Both the position numbers and the translations under genes were made by a program. The notes beneath the pieces are model-generated. The model was not told the DNA's origin. It was given only the letters and a program-made list of their open reading frames with translations, and searched no databases. This document shows, piece after piece, positions 28,143 through 36,713 of a DNA stretch of 64,000 nucleotides; within the stretch, counting starts at the first letter, position 1; each line of letters begins with the position of its first letter. The stretch lies in contig JAJCXO010000004.1 of NCBI GenBank assembly GCA_029263395.1, positions 1 through 64,000 on the forward strand, in the 5' to 3' direction. Source of the stretch: Acidobacteriota bacterium (GTDB lineage Bacteria > Acidobacteriota > Thermoanaerobaculia > Multivoradales > J023).

Positions 28143-29732
28143 TCAGCTGTTTGCTCGCCGCCGCAGTGCCGGCAGCGCAGCGGCGGTGAGCAGAAGGCCG
28201 AAGATCACTAGGTTCAGCTCGCCGAGGGTTGGTACTTCGACCGGAGGAAGTGCCTCCACCACCAGGGCTTCGTCTGCGATTGCCTGGCTCGGGCCGTACG
28301 ACCCGTCACCAGAATAGGTGGCAGTGAGGGTGAACCGGCCAGGCGAGTAGGCGACGAAGCTACATTCTGCCGTTGTGGTCGAAGCCGAGCAGCCGTTGCC
28401 TGCACCGTCATCCACAGTGACGGTGCCAGTCGGAATACCCTCTCCCGGCGGTAGGGCGTCAACCGTGAAGGTCACCGTCACCTCGGTATCCAAGGCAGCC
28501 GGATTTGGCTCGAGCGACAGAATGGTGGTTGCGGTCGGCACCTCTTGCACGGTGTGCTCGACGGTGTCGCTGCTACCGTCGAAGACATTGTTGCCACTGT
28601 AGGTCGCGGTCAATGAGCGTAAACCGACGGTGGTGAGTGCGATAGCACAGGATCCTGCCGCGACGGTCGCTGTGCAGGAGTCGACGCCATCTGAAACAGT
28701 GACGTCTCCCCCCGGGATGCCGGAAGACATCGAGGTGACGGAATAGTCAATCGTGACGATCTGGCCGAAGACGCTCGGGTCTGGGCTGTGAGAGATGATG
28801 GCGGTTGTGGTGGGTACGAGGCCAACCTGATGGGACTCAACGATCGAAACACTGCCTCCAAAGGAGGTGTCGCCAGCGTAAGTCGCGACAAGTGATCCAA
28901 TACCAACGGTGGTGAGGGTAACGGTACAAGATCCGTCAGCGACAGTTGCGGTACACGAGTCGACGCCGTCTGTGACGGTGACGTTGCCGGTCGGCGTGCC
29001 CGTGCCGGGCGCCGAGACGGCGACATCAAAGGCTACGGTGACCGACTGGCCGACGGCACTCGGGTCTGGGCTGTCCGAGGTGATCGTGGTTGTGGTTGTG
29101 GCGGCGTTGACCTGGTGAGATTCGGCGGCCGAGCCGCTGCCACTGAAGGAGGCGTCGCCAGCGTAGGTGGCGGTCAAGGAGCGAGGTCCGACGGTTTTGA
29201 GGGTGAGGGTACAGGATCCGTCGGCGACCGTTGCGGTACACGAGTCGACGCCGTCGGTGACGGTGACGTTGCCGGTGGGTGTGCCCGTGCCGGGTGCCGT
29301 GATGGCTACTGCGAAGGCTACGGTGACCGTCTGGCCGACGGCGCTCGGGTCCGGGCTGTCGGAGGTGATCGTGGTTGTGGTTTCAGCGGCGTTGACCTGG
29401 TGAGACTCGACGGCTGAGACGCTGCCACTGAAGGAGGCATCGCCAGCGTACGTAGCGGTCAAGGAGCGAGGTCCGACGGTATTGAGGGTGAGGGTACAGG
29501 ATCCGTCGGCGACCGTTGCGGTACACGAATCAACGCCGTCGGTGACGGTGACGTTGCCGGTGGGTGTGCCCGTACCGGGCGCCGTGACGGCGACATCGAA
29601 GGTTACCGGGACCGACTGGCCGAAGGCGCTCGGGTCCGGGCTGTCCGAGGTGATCGTGGTTGTGGTTTCAGCGTCGTTGACCTGATGGGACTCGGCGGTC
29701 GAGAGGCTGCCGCCGAAGGAGGCAACACCGGC
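28143..29732 (-). pseudogene. C-terminal part of the Ig-repeat surface protein, beyond an in-frame TAG
   Basis: This frame continues the gene at 29733-32990 without shift after the amber codon. It encodes five more Ig-like repeats ('TTTITSDSPDPSAVGQ... VTVTDGVDSCTATVADGSC') and a C-terminal sorting-type end: 'VEVPTLGELNLVIFGLLL' followed by a helix and 'RRRANS', as in IPTL-CTERM anchors. Without read-through or an internal start, this part and the anchor are lost. An internal start at 29462 would give 439 residues but no signal peptide. Confidence 0.8.
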
Positions 29733-31140
29733 CTAGGAAGCGGTCAGGGAGTGAGGTCCGACGGTATTGAGGGTGAGGGTACAGGATCCGTCGGCGACCG
29801 TTGCGGCACACGAATCAACACCGTCGGTGACGGTGACGTTGCCGGTCGGCGTGCCCGTGCCGGGTGCCGTGATGGCTACCGCGAAGGCTACGGTGACCGG
29901 CTGGCCGACAGCGCTCGGGTCTGGGTTGTCCGAGGTAATGGTGGTTGTGGTTTCAGCGGCGTTGACCTGATGGGGCTCGGCAGCCGAGGCGCTGCCACTG
30001 AAGGAAGAGTTGCCAGCGTACGTAGCGGTCAATGATCGAGGTCCGACGGTGGTGAGGGTGACAGTGCAGGATCCGTCGGCGACCGTTTCGGTACACGAGT
30101 CGACGCCGTCCGTGACGGTGACATCGCCGGTCGGCGTTCCCGTACCGGGCGCCGTGACGGCAACATTGAAGGCTACGGTGACCGGCTGGCCGACAACGCT
30201 CGGGTCTGGGCTGTCCGAGGTGATGGTGGTTGAGGTTTCGGCGGCGTTGACCTGATGCGGCTCGGTCGTCGAGGCGCTGCCATTGAAGGAAGCGTCGCCA
30301 GCGTAGGTTGCAGTCAACGATCGAGTCCCTACGGTGGAGAGGGTGAGGTTACAGGATCCGTCGGCGACGGTTGTGGTACACGAGTCGACGCCGTCGGTGA
30401 CGGTGACATCGCCGGTCGGTGTTCCCGTACCGGGCGCCGTGACGGCTACATTGAAGGCAACGGTGACGGTCTGGCCTACGGCGCTCGGGTCTGGGCTGTC
30501 CGAGGTGATGGTGGTTGAGGTTTCGGCGGCGTTGACCTGATGGGCTTCGGCGGCCGAGACGCTGCCATTGAAGGAGGCATTACCAGCATAGGTGGCGGTT
30601 AATAATCGAGGGCCGACGGTGGTGAGGGTGAGGTTACAGGATCCGTCGGCGACGGTTGCGGTACACGAGTCGACGCCGTCGGTGACGGTGACGTTGCCGG
30701 TCGGCGTGCCCATGCCGGGCGCGGTCACGTCGACAGCGAAGGTTACGGCGACGGTCTGGCCGACGGCGCTCGGGTCTGGGCTGTCCGAGGTGATGGTGGT
30801 TGTGGTTTCGGCGGCGTTGACCTGATGGGGCTCGGCGGCCGAGGCGCTGCCATTGAAGGAGGCGTCGCCGGTGTAGTTAGCGGTCAAGGAACGGGGTCCA
30901 ACGGTGGTGAGGATGACGGTGCAGGATCGGCCGGCGACGGTTGCGGTACACGAATCGATACCGTCGGTGACGGTGACGTTGCCGGTCGGCGTTCCCGTGC
31001 CGGGCGCCGTGATGGCGACATCGAAGGCTACCGTGATGGGCTGGCCGACGACACTCGGGTCTGGGGTGTCCGAGATGATCGTGGTGGTGGTGCTGGCGGC
31101 GTTGACCTGGTGAGGCTCCAAGACCGAGCTGCTGCCGGCG
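28861..31140. repeat. Eight 285-bp tandem repeats (95-codon Ig modules)
   Basis: Equivalent points recur at 28861, 29146, 29431, 29716, 30001, 30286, 30571, 30856 and 31141, always exactly 285 bp apart. Copies are highly similar at the DNA level, which implies recent duplication or gene conversion. More diverged modules flank the array on both sides. On the plus strand the same repeats generate many spurious open frames. Confidence 0.9.
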
Positions 31141-32990
31141 AACGTCGCGTCGCCGCTGTAGGTGGCCTCCAGGAGCCGAGCGCCGGCCGTGGTGAATACC
31201 AGGGTGCAAGATCCTGCTGCCACCGTGTCAACGCAGGAGTCGATACCGTCTGTGACGGTGACATTGCCGCTGGGAGATCCTGGCGCCGACGAAGCCACTG
31301 AGTAGCTGATCGTCACCGCCTGTCCAATCACCGATGGGTCCGGTGTGTCTCCGATGATCGACGTCGTGGTCGCCGTTGGTGTCACCAGGTGGGGTTCTGT
31401 ATCGCTGCTGCCGCAGAACGAGACATCACCCTGGTAGCTGGCGGTCAGGGTCCGGTTGCCAACCGTGGACAACGAGAGAGCGCACGAGCCGGACGCGGTG
31501 GCGCCGCGGTCCGGTGTCAGACCGAGCGAACAAGCGTCGACGCCGTCTCCCACAGCCACGGTTCCGGTGGGTGGTAAGACGCCGCTGTTCGCAGTCACCA
31601 AGACGCTGACGCTGACACTTACCCCTGGCGCCGACGGGTCTGGGAGGTCGCTGGTCACGGTGGTTACTGTCGTGTTGTCGGTGGAGCCGTCGTTGAGGTA
31701 GCGGGCCAAGATCCGGCTACCGCCGGTGTTTTGGCCGGCGATGATCAGGCGCTGATCCGGCTGTAGGATCGCCGCATGGGCCACCTTCTCCAAACCGATC
31801 GTCGTGGTCACGACACCAGTGGTTCCCCAACTGGTGTCGAGGTCGCCGCTGGTGGTAAACCGCATGGACGCATAGTGGAAGGGACCACCGACCCTCGGAA
31901 AGCCGATGACCAGAGGCTTGTCGTCGGCCTGCACCAGAATACGCGCGACTTGGTCCTGGCCGGCGAGAAAACTCTGCTGCGCCAAGCCGTCTCCCGAGAA
32001 CGTCGTATCGAGAACACCGCTTTCGGTCAGTCTCGCCACCAACGGATCGGCGCCTAGGCTCAGCGCCAGGATCCGCCCCGTGCTATCAAAATCCAAATCG
32101 ATTCCGCGGTCGCCGCCGCCGATGCCCGACGAGTCGAGGATCAGAATACCGTCGCCGTCGAACACGGTGTCGAGCATGCCATCGCTAGTCCAACGTGCCA
32201 GCATCGTTTCGATAGGGTTTGAGACCTGGAAGGGATAGGCAGTCCCGCCAATGGCAACAATACGGCCCGCGCTGTCGATCTGGAGGGTGGACAAGGCATC
32301 GTCGTGGCCGCCCGGCGAGCTCGCCAGGGCAATCCCACCGCTGCCGAAAGTCGGGTCGAGAGCTCCGTCGATGGTCAGCCGAGCCACTGCCATATTGCGA
32401 TCGCTGGGATTGATGCTTGCCCCGTTGGCGTCTGTCGAACCACCGACCACAGGGCGGTCACTGGAGTCCACGGCGATCGCGTCGCCGCTGTCGAGACCAG
32501 CAGTTGCCGTCGCGGCAGTCCAGTCGAAGCTGGTCCAGCCGTCGCCGCCACCAAAGCTGGTGTCCACCGCACCGGTCGAGGTGAAGCGAGCCACCAGCAC
32601 CTCGCTGTCGCCACCGTTGAGGATCCCTCCAGCCACCACGAAACGGCCCAGGCTGTCGATGGTCAGTTCCCGCGCAAGTGAATCGTCCAGTGCGAAGGTC
32701 GTGGTGCCGCCAGTGCCGAAGGTGGGGTCGAAATCGCCGCCGGCAAGGATGCGGCTGAGGCGAATCGAGCCGGAGGTGCTGCTCATCGTCACGATCTTGC
32801 CGTCGGTCTGCAGCTCGGCGTCGGAGGTCGCCACAGCGCCGAGGTCGAGGGTGGCGATGCCTCCGGATCCGAACGTGCAGTCAAGGTCTCCGGCGTCGGC
32901 GAGGAGCGATATCGGAGTGGAAAGGCCCACCGTCATGACGGCCAATCGAGCGAGCCAATACGGTTTCGAAGAGGTGGCGAATGATGGCAT
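29733..32990 (-). CDS. Secreted delta-60 repeat and Ig-like repeat protein, truncated by TAG
   Basis: The ATG at 32990 gives a signal peptide ('YWLARLAVMTVGLSTPISLLADA'); upstream TTG codons are ignored. Residues of roughly 35-420 form delta-60 (TIGR02608) repeats such as 'LDTTFSGDGLAQQ' and 'LDPTFGSGG', a beta-propeller-like unit. Then come Ig-like modules of about 95 residues, each with a conserved Cys pair ('DGVDSCTATVADGSC'). The frame stops at TAG 29733-29735, where every other repeat has Tyr ('LTATYAGDASF' becomes 'LTAS' stop 'AGVASF'). The intact gene would encode about 1615 residues with twelve Ig modules and a membrane-anchor tail. It is probably a surface or secreted adhesin-like protein. 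Confidence 0.85.
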   Translation of the reverse strand: MPSFATSSKPYWLARLAVMTVGLSTPISLLADAGDLDCTFGSGGIATLDLGAVATSDAELQTDGKIVTMSSTSGSIRLSRILAGGDFDPTFGTGGTTTFALDDSLARELTIDSLGRFVVAGGILNGGDSEVLVARFTSTGAVDTSFGGGDGWTSFDWTAATATAGLDSGDAIAVDSSDRPVVGGSTDANGASINPSDRNMAVARLTIDGALDPTFGSGGIALASSPGGHDDALSTLQIDSAGRIVAIGGTAYPFQVSNPIETMLARWTSDGMLDTVFDGDGILILDSSGIGGGDRGIDLDFDSTGRILALSLGADPLVARLTESGVLDTTFSGDGLAQQSFLAGQDQVARILVQADDKPLVIGFPRVGGPFHYASMRFTTSGDLDTSWGTTGVVTTTIGLEKVAHAAILQPDQRLIIAGQNTGGSRILARYLNDGSTDNTTVTTVTSDLPDPSAPGVSVSVSVLVTANSGVLPPTGTVAVGDGVDACSLGLTPDRGATASGSCALSLSTVGNRTLTASYQGDVSFCGSSDTEPHLVTPTATTTSIIGDTPDPSVIGQAVTISYSVASSAPGSPSGNVTVTDGIDSCVDTVAAGSCTLVFTTAGARLLEATYSGDATFAGSSSVLEPHQVNAASTTTTIISDTPDPSVVGQPITVAFDVAITAPGTGTPTGNVTVTDGIDSCTATVAGRSCTVILTTVGPRSLTANYTGDASFNGSASAAEPHQVNAAETTTTITSDSPDPSAVGQTVAVTFAVDVTAPGMGTPTGNVTVTDGVDSCTATVADGSCNLTLTTVGPRLLTATYAGNASFNGSVSAAEAHQVNAAETSTTITSDSPDPSAVGQTVTVAFNVAVTAPGTGTPTGDVTVTDGVDSCTTTVADGSCNLTLSTVGTRSLTATYAGDASFNGSASTTEPHQVNAAETSTTITSDSPDPSVVGQPVTVAFNVAVTAPGTGTPTGDVTVTDGVDSCTETVADGSCTVTLTTVGPRSLTATYAGNSSFSGSASAAEPHQVNAAETTTTITSDNPDPSAVGQPVTVAFAVAITAPGTGTPTGNVTVTDGVDSCAATVADGSCTLTLNTVGPHSLTAS

Positions 32991-33212
32991 GAGAGTCAGT
33001 TCTCCGGTTTGGTTCAGCAACTCGTAGGTGATTCCTACACCCGAAGCGCCAAATCAGCCCTGAAAGTCTCATGCCGACCAATATCGGGCGTAAATGCCTT
33101 GGGAATTACACTTCCACAGACGCACGGATGCCCACCATGCGTCGTGTCCTCTCCCCGACGAGAGTCTGCCCAGACACCTTGACCTATCCTTCCAGCATTT
33201 GAGATAGCCTGT

Positions 33213-33237
33213 GATGGCTCTTGCTGACGGAGCCATC
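33213..33237. promoter_or_regulatory. Perfect 8-bp inverted repeat upstream of the small secreted protein
   Basis: GATGGCTC (33213-33220) and GAGCCATC (33230-33237) are perfect complements around a nine-base loop. They lie about 50 bp before the start at 33286 and between divergent genes. There is no following T-run, so an operator or 5'-leader hairpin fits better than a terminator. Confidence 0.4.
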
Positions 33238-33285
33238 GTCCGTCACTCCCTTTTTCTATGAAACCGTGTTTTCAAGGAGACCGCC

Positions 33286-33720
33286 ATGCGTCAGGTTCTA
33301 ATCGCCGTGTTGGTTCTCTCGATGTTGGCCGCGCCCGCTGCGCTGGGCGGCGAACTCGTCGACTGTGAAATGGAGTTCAACCTCAAGGGCTGGTCAGCGT
33401 TTGTGAAGAAGGCCCGAGGAACGGGCAAGGTCACCTGTGACAATGGCGAATCCGCGAGGGTCAAGATTCGCGTACGCGGTGGCGGCCTGACGTTCGGCAA
33501 GTCCGAGATTTTGGAAGGCAAAGCCAAGGTCTCGGGAGTCAAAGACATCCGCGAAGTCTTCGGCAGCTACGCCTCGGCTTCGGCCCATGCCGGTGTCGGG
33601 CCGTCAGCCGAGGCGACGGTGATGACCAAAGGTGAAGTGTCGCTGGCGCTTGCCGGTACGGGTCGCGGCATTGATCTCGGCGTTGCATTCAGCAAATTCA
33701 AGATCTCGCGCAGCAAGTAG
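33286..33720 (+). CDS. Small secreted protein of unknown function
   Basis: A 144-residue protein with a clear signal peptide ('MRQVLIAVLVLSMLAAPAALG') and an AAGGAG ribosome-binding site. The mature part is a compact beta-rich domain with 'LVDCEMEFNLKGWSAFVKKARG' and two cysteines (near residues 26 and 50), then 'VKIRVRGGGLTFGKSEI' and 'SAHAGVGPSAEATVMTKGEVSLAL'. I recognise it as the kind of conserved hypothetical protein found in several Gram-negative phyla but know no function. It is a single gene, divergent from the Ig-repeat gene. Confidence 0.8.
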   Translation: MRQVLIAVLVLSMLAAPAALGGELVDCEMEFNLKGWSAFVKKARGTGKVTCDNGESARVKIRVRGGGLTFGKSEILEGKAKVSGVKDIREVFGSYASASAHAGVGPSAEATVMTKGEVSLALAGTGRGIDLGVAFSKFKISRSK

Positions 33721-33893
33721 GGGGCCATGGGAGCCTTGGGCCAGTAGTTGGTCGAATTGCATGGTGTCCAAAGGTATCGCGACCTGGGCCGTCTTGGGCT
33801 GCCCAATTGCCGCCGAACATCGATGCTGCGCAAAACAGGGAGGGGTGGTCCTTGCCCGATACCAGCCCATGTCAACCATCCGACCCGGGATTA

Positions 33894-34124
33894 CCGGGTC
33901 ATGCAGGCCTTGGTCTTGGACAGAAACTCTGGCGACCCGGTAATATCGCTTTTGTCGGCCGACAAATCCGTTATTACCCCGGTGATATCGCTTTTGTCGA
34001 CCGACAAATTGGATATTACCCGGGTAAATCGGCTTCTGTCGGTCGACGGTTGGCGTTATCACCGGGTGAGATCAGTCGTGGATTCGGGCAGCGAGGCCTC
34101 CAACCGGGTGATTCTGGCTGGTGT
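33894..34124. repeat. 42-bp palindromic tandem array downstream of the DJ-1 gene
   Basis: Units begin at 33894, 33936, 33978, 34020, 34062 and 34104, exactly 42 bp apart, each with CCGG(G)T near the start. The central units contain TTGTCGGCCGACAA or TTGTCGACCGACAA, and an outer inverted repeat GGTAATA/TATTACC around it, so a 40-bp cruciform is possible. Outer units are diverged. The array sits between two genes that end toward each other (33720 and 34125), and the last unit runs up to the DJ-1 stop. The rest of the gap (33721-33893) shows nothing. Confidence 0.82.
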
Positions 34125-34976
34125 TCAGCGCTCGACGACCACTGCCGGCATAGTTTCAGCCGTCGGCGGCCACGCGATCACCATCCCACGTCCGATCCCT
34201 TGGGCAGCTTTCTCGCCGTAGAGGTGGTCCGCCAGGTACATCGCGACATCGAAGCTGCGGGCGCCACCTTGGGAGGTGAGGGCTTTGCCGTCGTGGACGA
34301 AGGAAACGCCGCGGCGCAGGTCGAGGTGTGGGAACTTCTCGGCGTAACGGTCTTGATCGCCAGGGAACGTGGTGGAGGCGACATCGTCGAGTAAGCCGGC
34401 ATGGGCGAGCACAAAGGCGCCATCGCAGAGGGATACCAGGAAGCTCGCTTGCTCTCCAACCTCACGCACCCAGGTCATCATCGCTTCGTTGTCGAGATCG
34501 GTATCCATGCTGTGCTCGGCACTCGGCACCACCAGGATGTCGATGGCAGGGGCGTTGGTAAAGCTGTAGTCAGCGTGAATAGTGAGGCCTTCAAAGGTCT
34601 TGACCGGTGCTCCCATCGGGGAGACAGTGAAAACCTCCATGCCGGGTTTGGTATGGAACTGCACATGTTGAAAGATGTCGAAGGGTGCAGTGAGCTCGGT
34701 GTTGTAGACGCCGTCGACAATCAGGAAGCCGATTGCCAAGGAGCGTTCCGCCAGACCGGGTGGGGGAGTCAGCCTGGGCCAGGGCGGGCCGGGATCTGGT
34801 GTCGCCTGAGCGACCGTTGTGTGGGCGGCCGTCTCAGCGGGGCTTCCGCTGGCTGCCCCGTCTGGATCGAGCGCCTCGTCCTTGCCGGAGCAGGCGGCTA
34901 GACCACACAATCCGCCACCGAGGAGTAGGCAGAAAAACAGGTTGCCGATACGAGCGTGGGGGAATCGATTCGCCAT
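34125..34976 (-). CDS. DJ-1/PfpI family lipoprotein
   Basis: The protein has 283 residues from ATG 34976. A lipoprotein signal ends at the lipobox 'LAAC' (Cys near residue 29), followed by a flexible linker. The rest is a DJ-1/PfpI (class I glutamine-amidotransferase-like) domain: 'AIGFLIVDGVYNTELTAPFDIF', 'DILVVPSAEHS' and the nucleophile elbow 'FLVSLCDGAFVLAHAGLLD' with the reactive Cys. Members include proteases, deglycases and sensor domains; being a lipoprotein outside the cytoplasm is unusual. It is divergent from the acyltransferase gene, 92 bp apart. Confidence 0.83.
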   Translation of the reverse strand: MANRFPHARIGNLFFCLLLGGGLCGLAACSGKDEALDPDGAASGSPAETAAHTTVAQATPDPGPPWPRLTPPPGLAERSLAIGFLIVDGVYNTELTAPFDIFQHVQFHTKPGMEVFTVSPMGAPVKTFEGLTIHADYSFTNAPAIDILVVPSAEHSMDTDLDNEAMMTWVREVGEQASFLVSLCDGAFVLAHAGLLDDVASTTFPGDQDRYAEKFPHLDLRRGVSFVHDGKALTSQGGARSFDVAMYLADHLYGEKAAQGIGRGMVIAWPPTAETMPAVVVER

Positions 34977-35068
34977 GATAGAAGCCTCGGATGGATTGAT
35001 TGGATCGGGGGTTGGCCACCGCATTCTATGCGCCGCCGCTGTTATGATCACGTTTTCTAGGTGACCCG

Positions 35069-36427
35069 ATGCCCGCAAGCACTCCAGAATCTGCCAATGC
35101 CTTCACAGCCGCTCAACCGCGGCGTTGGATGATGCGTCCCCAGGACGGCATGTGGCTACAGGACACCGCCCAGAATTTGATGGTTGTCAACTCGGTGACC
35201 ACCCTCGACCGGATTGATCTGGAGACACTTCAGCGCATCTGGGACGAGCGGATCATGCAACTCGAGGGCGGTCGGCGATTTCCCCGCTTCCGCTGGCGGG
35301 TGGCACAAGACAACCGGGGCGTGTTCTGGCAGGAGCACCTGGACTTTGATCTCACCCAACACGTAGTGAAGTCGCCGCAGGCTGATGCGATCGACAGCAA
35401 GGAGAAGCTCCAGGACTATATCGGCGACCTCGCGTCCAAACCGTTAGCAAGGGAGTTACCGCTTTGGCGGTTGGAGCTGATTCCCGAGTTCGTGGAAGGC
35501 ATCAGCGCGATTATCTTCCGTATTCACCACTGTATGGGCGACGGGATCGCCCTGATTCCATTGTTGTTTTCATTGATGGACCCCGACAACCCGGCGATTG
35601 AGGCATTTGCCAATCCGTCGGTCGAGGTCGGGGCGGGTAAGGGCGACCGCAGCAAACTGGCGGTGCACGCGATGGCGTCTCTGGCCGGTGGCCCCGTGCT
35701 GCTCGGCAAGGCGTTGGCGCTCCGGGACAACAGTTCGTTGCACGGCCCTGAATGCGGCGGTGTGAAGAAGGTAGCGTGGACCGAGCCGATCGATCTCAGC
35801 TTGATCAAGGAAGCCAAGGCCACGTTCGGCGCAACCGTCAACGATGTCCTCATGGCCTGCGTCACTGGCGCCTTTCAACGGTATGCCGTGACCCATGACG
35901 GCGCAGCCCTAGAGCGGCTGCGGGTCTCGATGCCAGTCAACGTGCGGTGGCCGACCGAACCCTTGACGATGGAAAATCGTTTCGCGACCGTACTATTGAA
36001 GCTACCAGCTCGCGAGTCGAATTTGCGGCATAGGGTGCTGGCGACCAAGGAGCGAATGGATCGTTTGAAACGCTCGGTGGAGCCGATTGTCATGTTCGGC
36101 GCCCAGAATCTTTTGCTCTACACCTTGCCGTCGAAAATCGGTCGCCGCCTGGTCGATTTTTTTGGCAACAAGACCACCTGTGTACTAACCAACGTCCCAG
36201 GGCCGCAATATCCTCTCCACGTTGAGGGGCGCCGGGTGCGTGCGATGGTGTTCTGGGTACCTCAACGTGGCAAAATTGGCATCGGTATTTCGGTGCTGAG
36301 TTTTGACGGCATGGTGCGCGTCGGGCTGATTGCGGATACCGCACTACTGCCGAATCCGTCGGCTTGGATCGCGGCTTTCGACGAAGAAATACAGGATCTG
36401 CGTCGGCATCTGGCGGAAAAAGCCTAG
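35069..36427 (+). CDS. WS/DGAT-type O-acyltransferase
   Basis: A 452-residue protein of the wax ester synthase / diacylglycerol acyltransferase family. The catalytic motif HHxxxDG is seen as 'HHCMGDG' near residue 153. Other family segments are 'ELPLWRLELIP', 'NDVLMACVTGAFQRY', 'MPVNVRWP' and 'TNVPGPQYPL'. These enzymes join acyl-CoA to long-chain alcohols or diacylglycerol to form storage lipids, usually at the inner membrane face. The N-terminal sequence diverges from the usual LDxxxLxxE pattern ('RPQDGMWLQ'), so substrate may differ. Confidence 0.86.
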   Translation: MPASTPESANAFTAAQPRRWMMRPQDGMWLQDTAQNLMVVNSVTTLDRIDLETLQRIWDERIMQLEGGRRFPRFRWRVAQDNRGVFWQEHLDFDLTQHVVKSPQADAIDSKEKLQDYIGDLASKPLARELPLWRLELIPEFVEGISAIIFRIHHCMGDGIALIPLLFSLMDPDNPAIEAFANPSVEVGAGKGDRSKLAVHAMASLAGGPVLLGKALALRDNSSLHGPECGGVKKVAWTEPIDLSLIKEAKATFGATVNDVLMACVTGAFQRYAVTHDGAALERLRVSMPVNVRWPTEPLTMENRFATVLLKLPARESNLRHRVLATKERMDRLKRSVEPIVMFGAQNLLLYTLPSKIGRRLVDFFGNKTTCVLTNVPGPQYPLHVEGRRVRAMVFWVPQRGKIGIGISVLSFDGMVRVGLIADTALLPNPSAWIAAFDEEIQDLRRHLAEKA

Positions 36428-36713
36428 GCCGCTGGTGGCCCAAAGCGGAGGATTCCCAGTACTTCTCCGCCGCCCAGTACTGCGGAGTCTCGCCTCGGCA
36501 GGGAATTATTCCCGCGTCTGAAACGCTCGAGTCTCCTAGATTAGGGTTTTTGGCTGTGGCATGAGACTTGCTAAATTTCTTAGCAGGGTGGGTTGTTGCG
36601 TCTCTCGGCAATGACCTTGCATCGGCAACAGCTTCACCTCGGCCACGGGGGTGTGCTGGTCGACATCTATCTGCTCCGTCCACTGAATTTTCTCTGCGAC
36701 AGCTCGAACACGT
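36428..36713. other. Gap before the sensor kinase gene
   Basis: No gene is seen. Two copies of an 18-bp unit starting CCCAGTACT lie at 36455-36472 and 36473-36490, and short CGGAG/CTCCG inverted segments surround them. It may act as a weak terminator for the acyltransferase gene, but there is no T-run. Confidence 0.3.

Noticed and set aside
28909-30825. Series of similar plus-strand open frames with 'DPSATVAVHESTPSVTVT'
   Set aside because: They are the reverse-strand reading of the 285-bp Ig-module repeats and recur with exactly that period.
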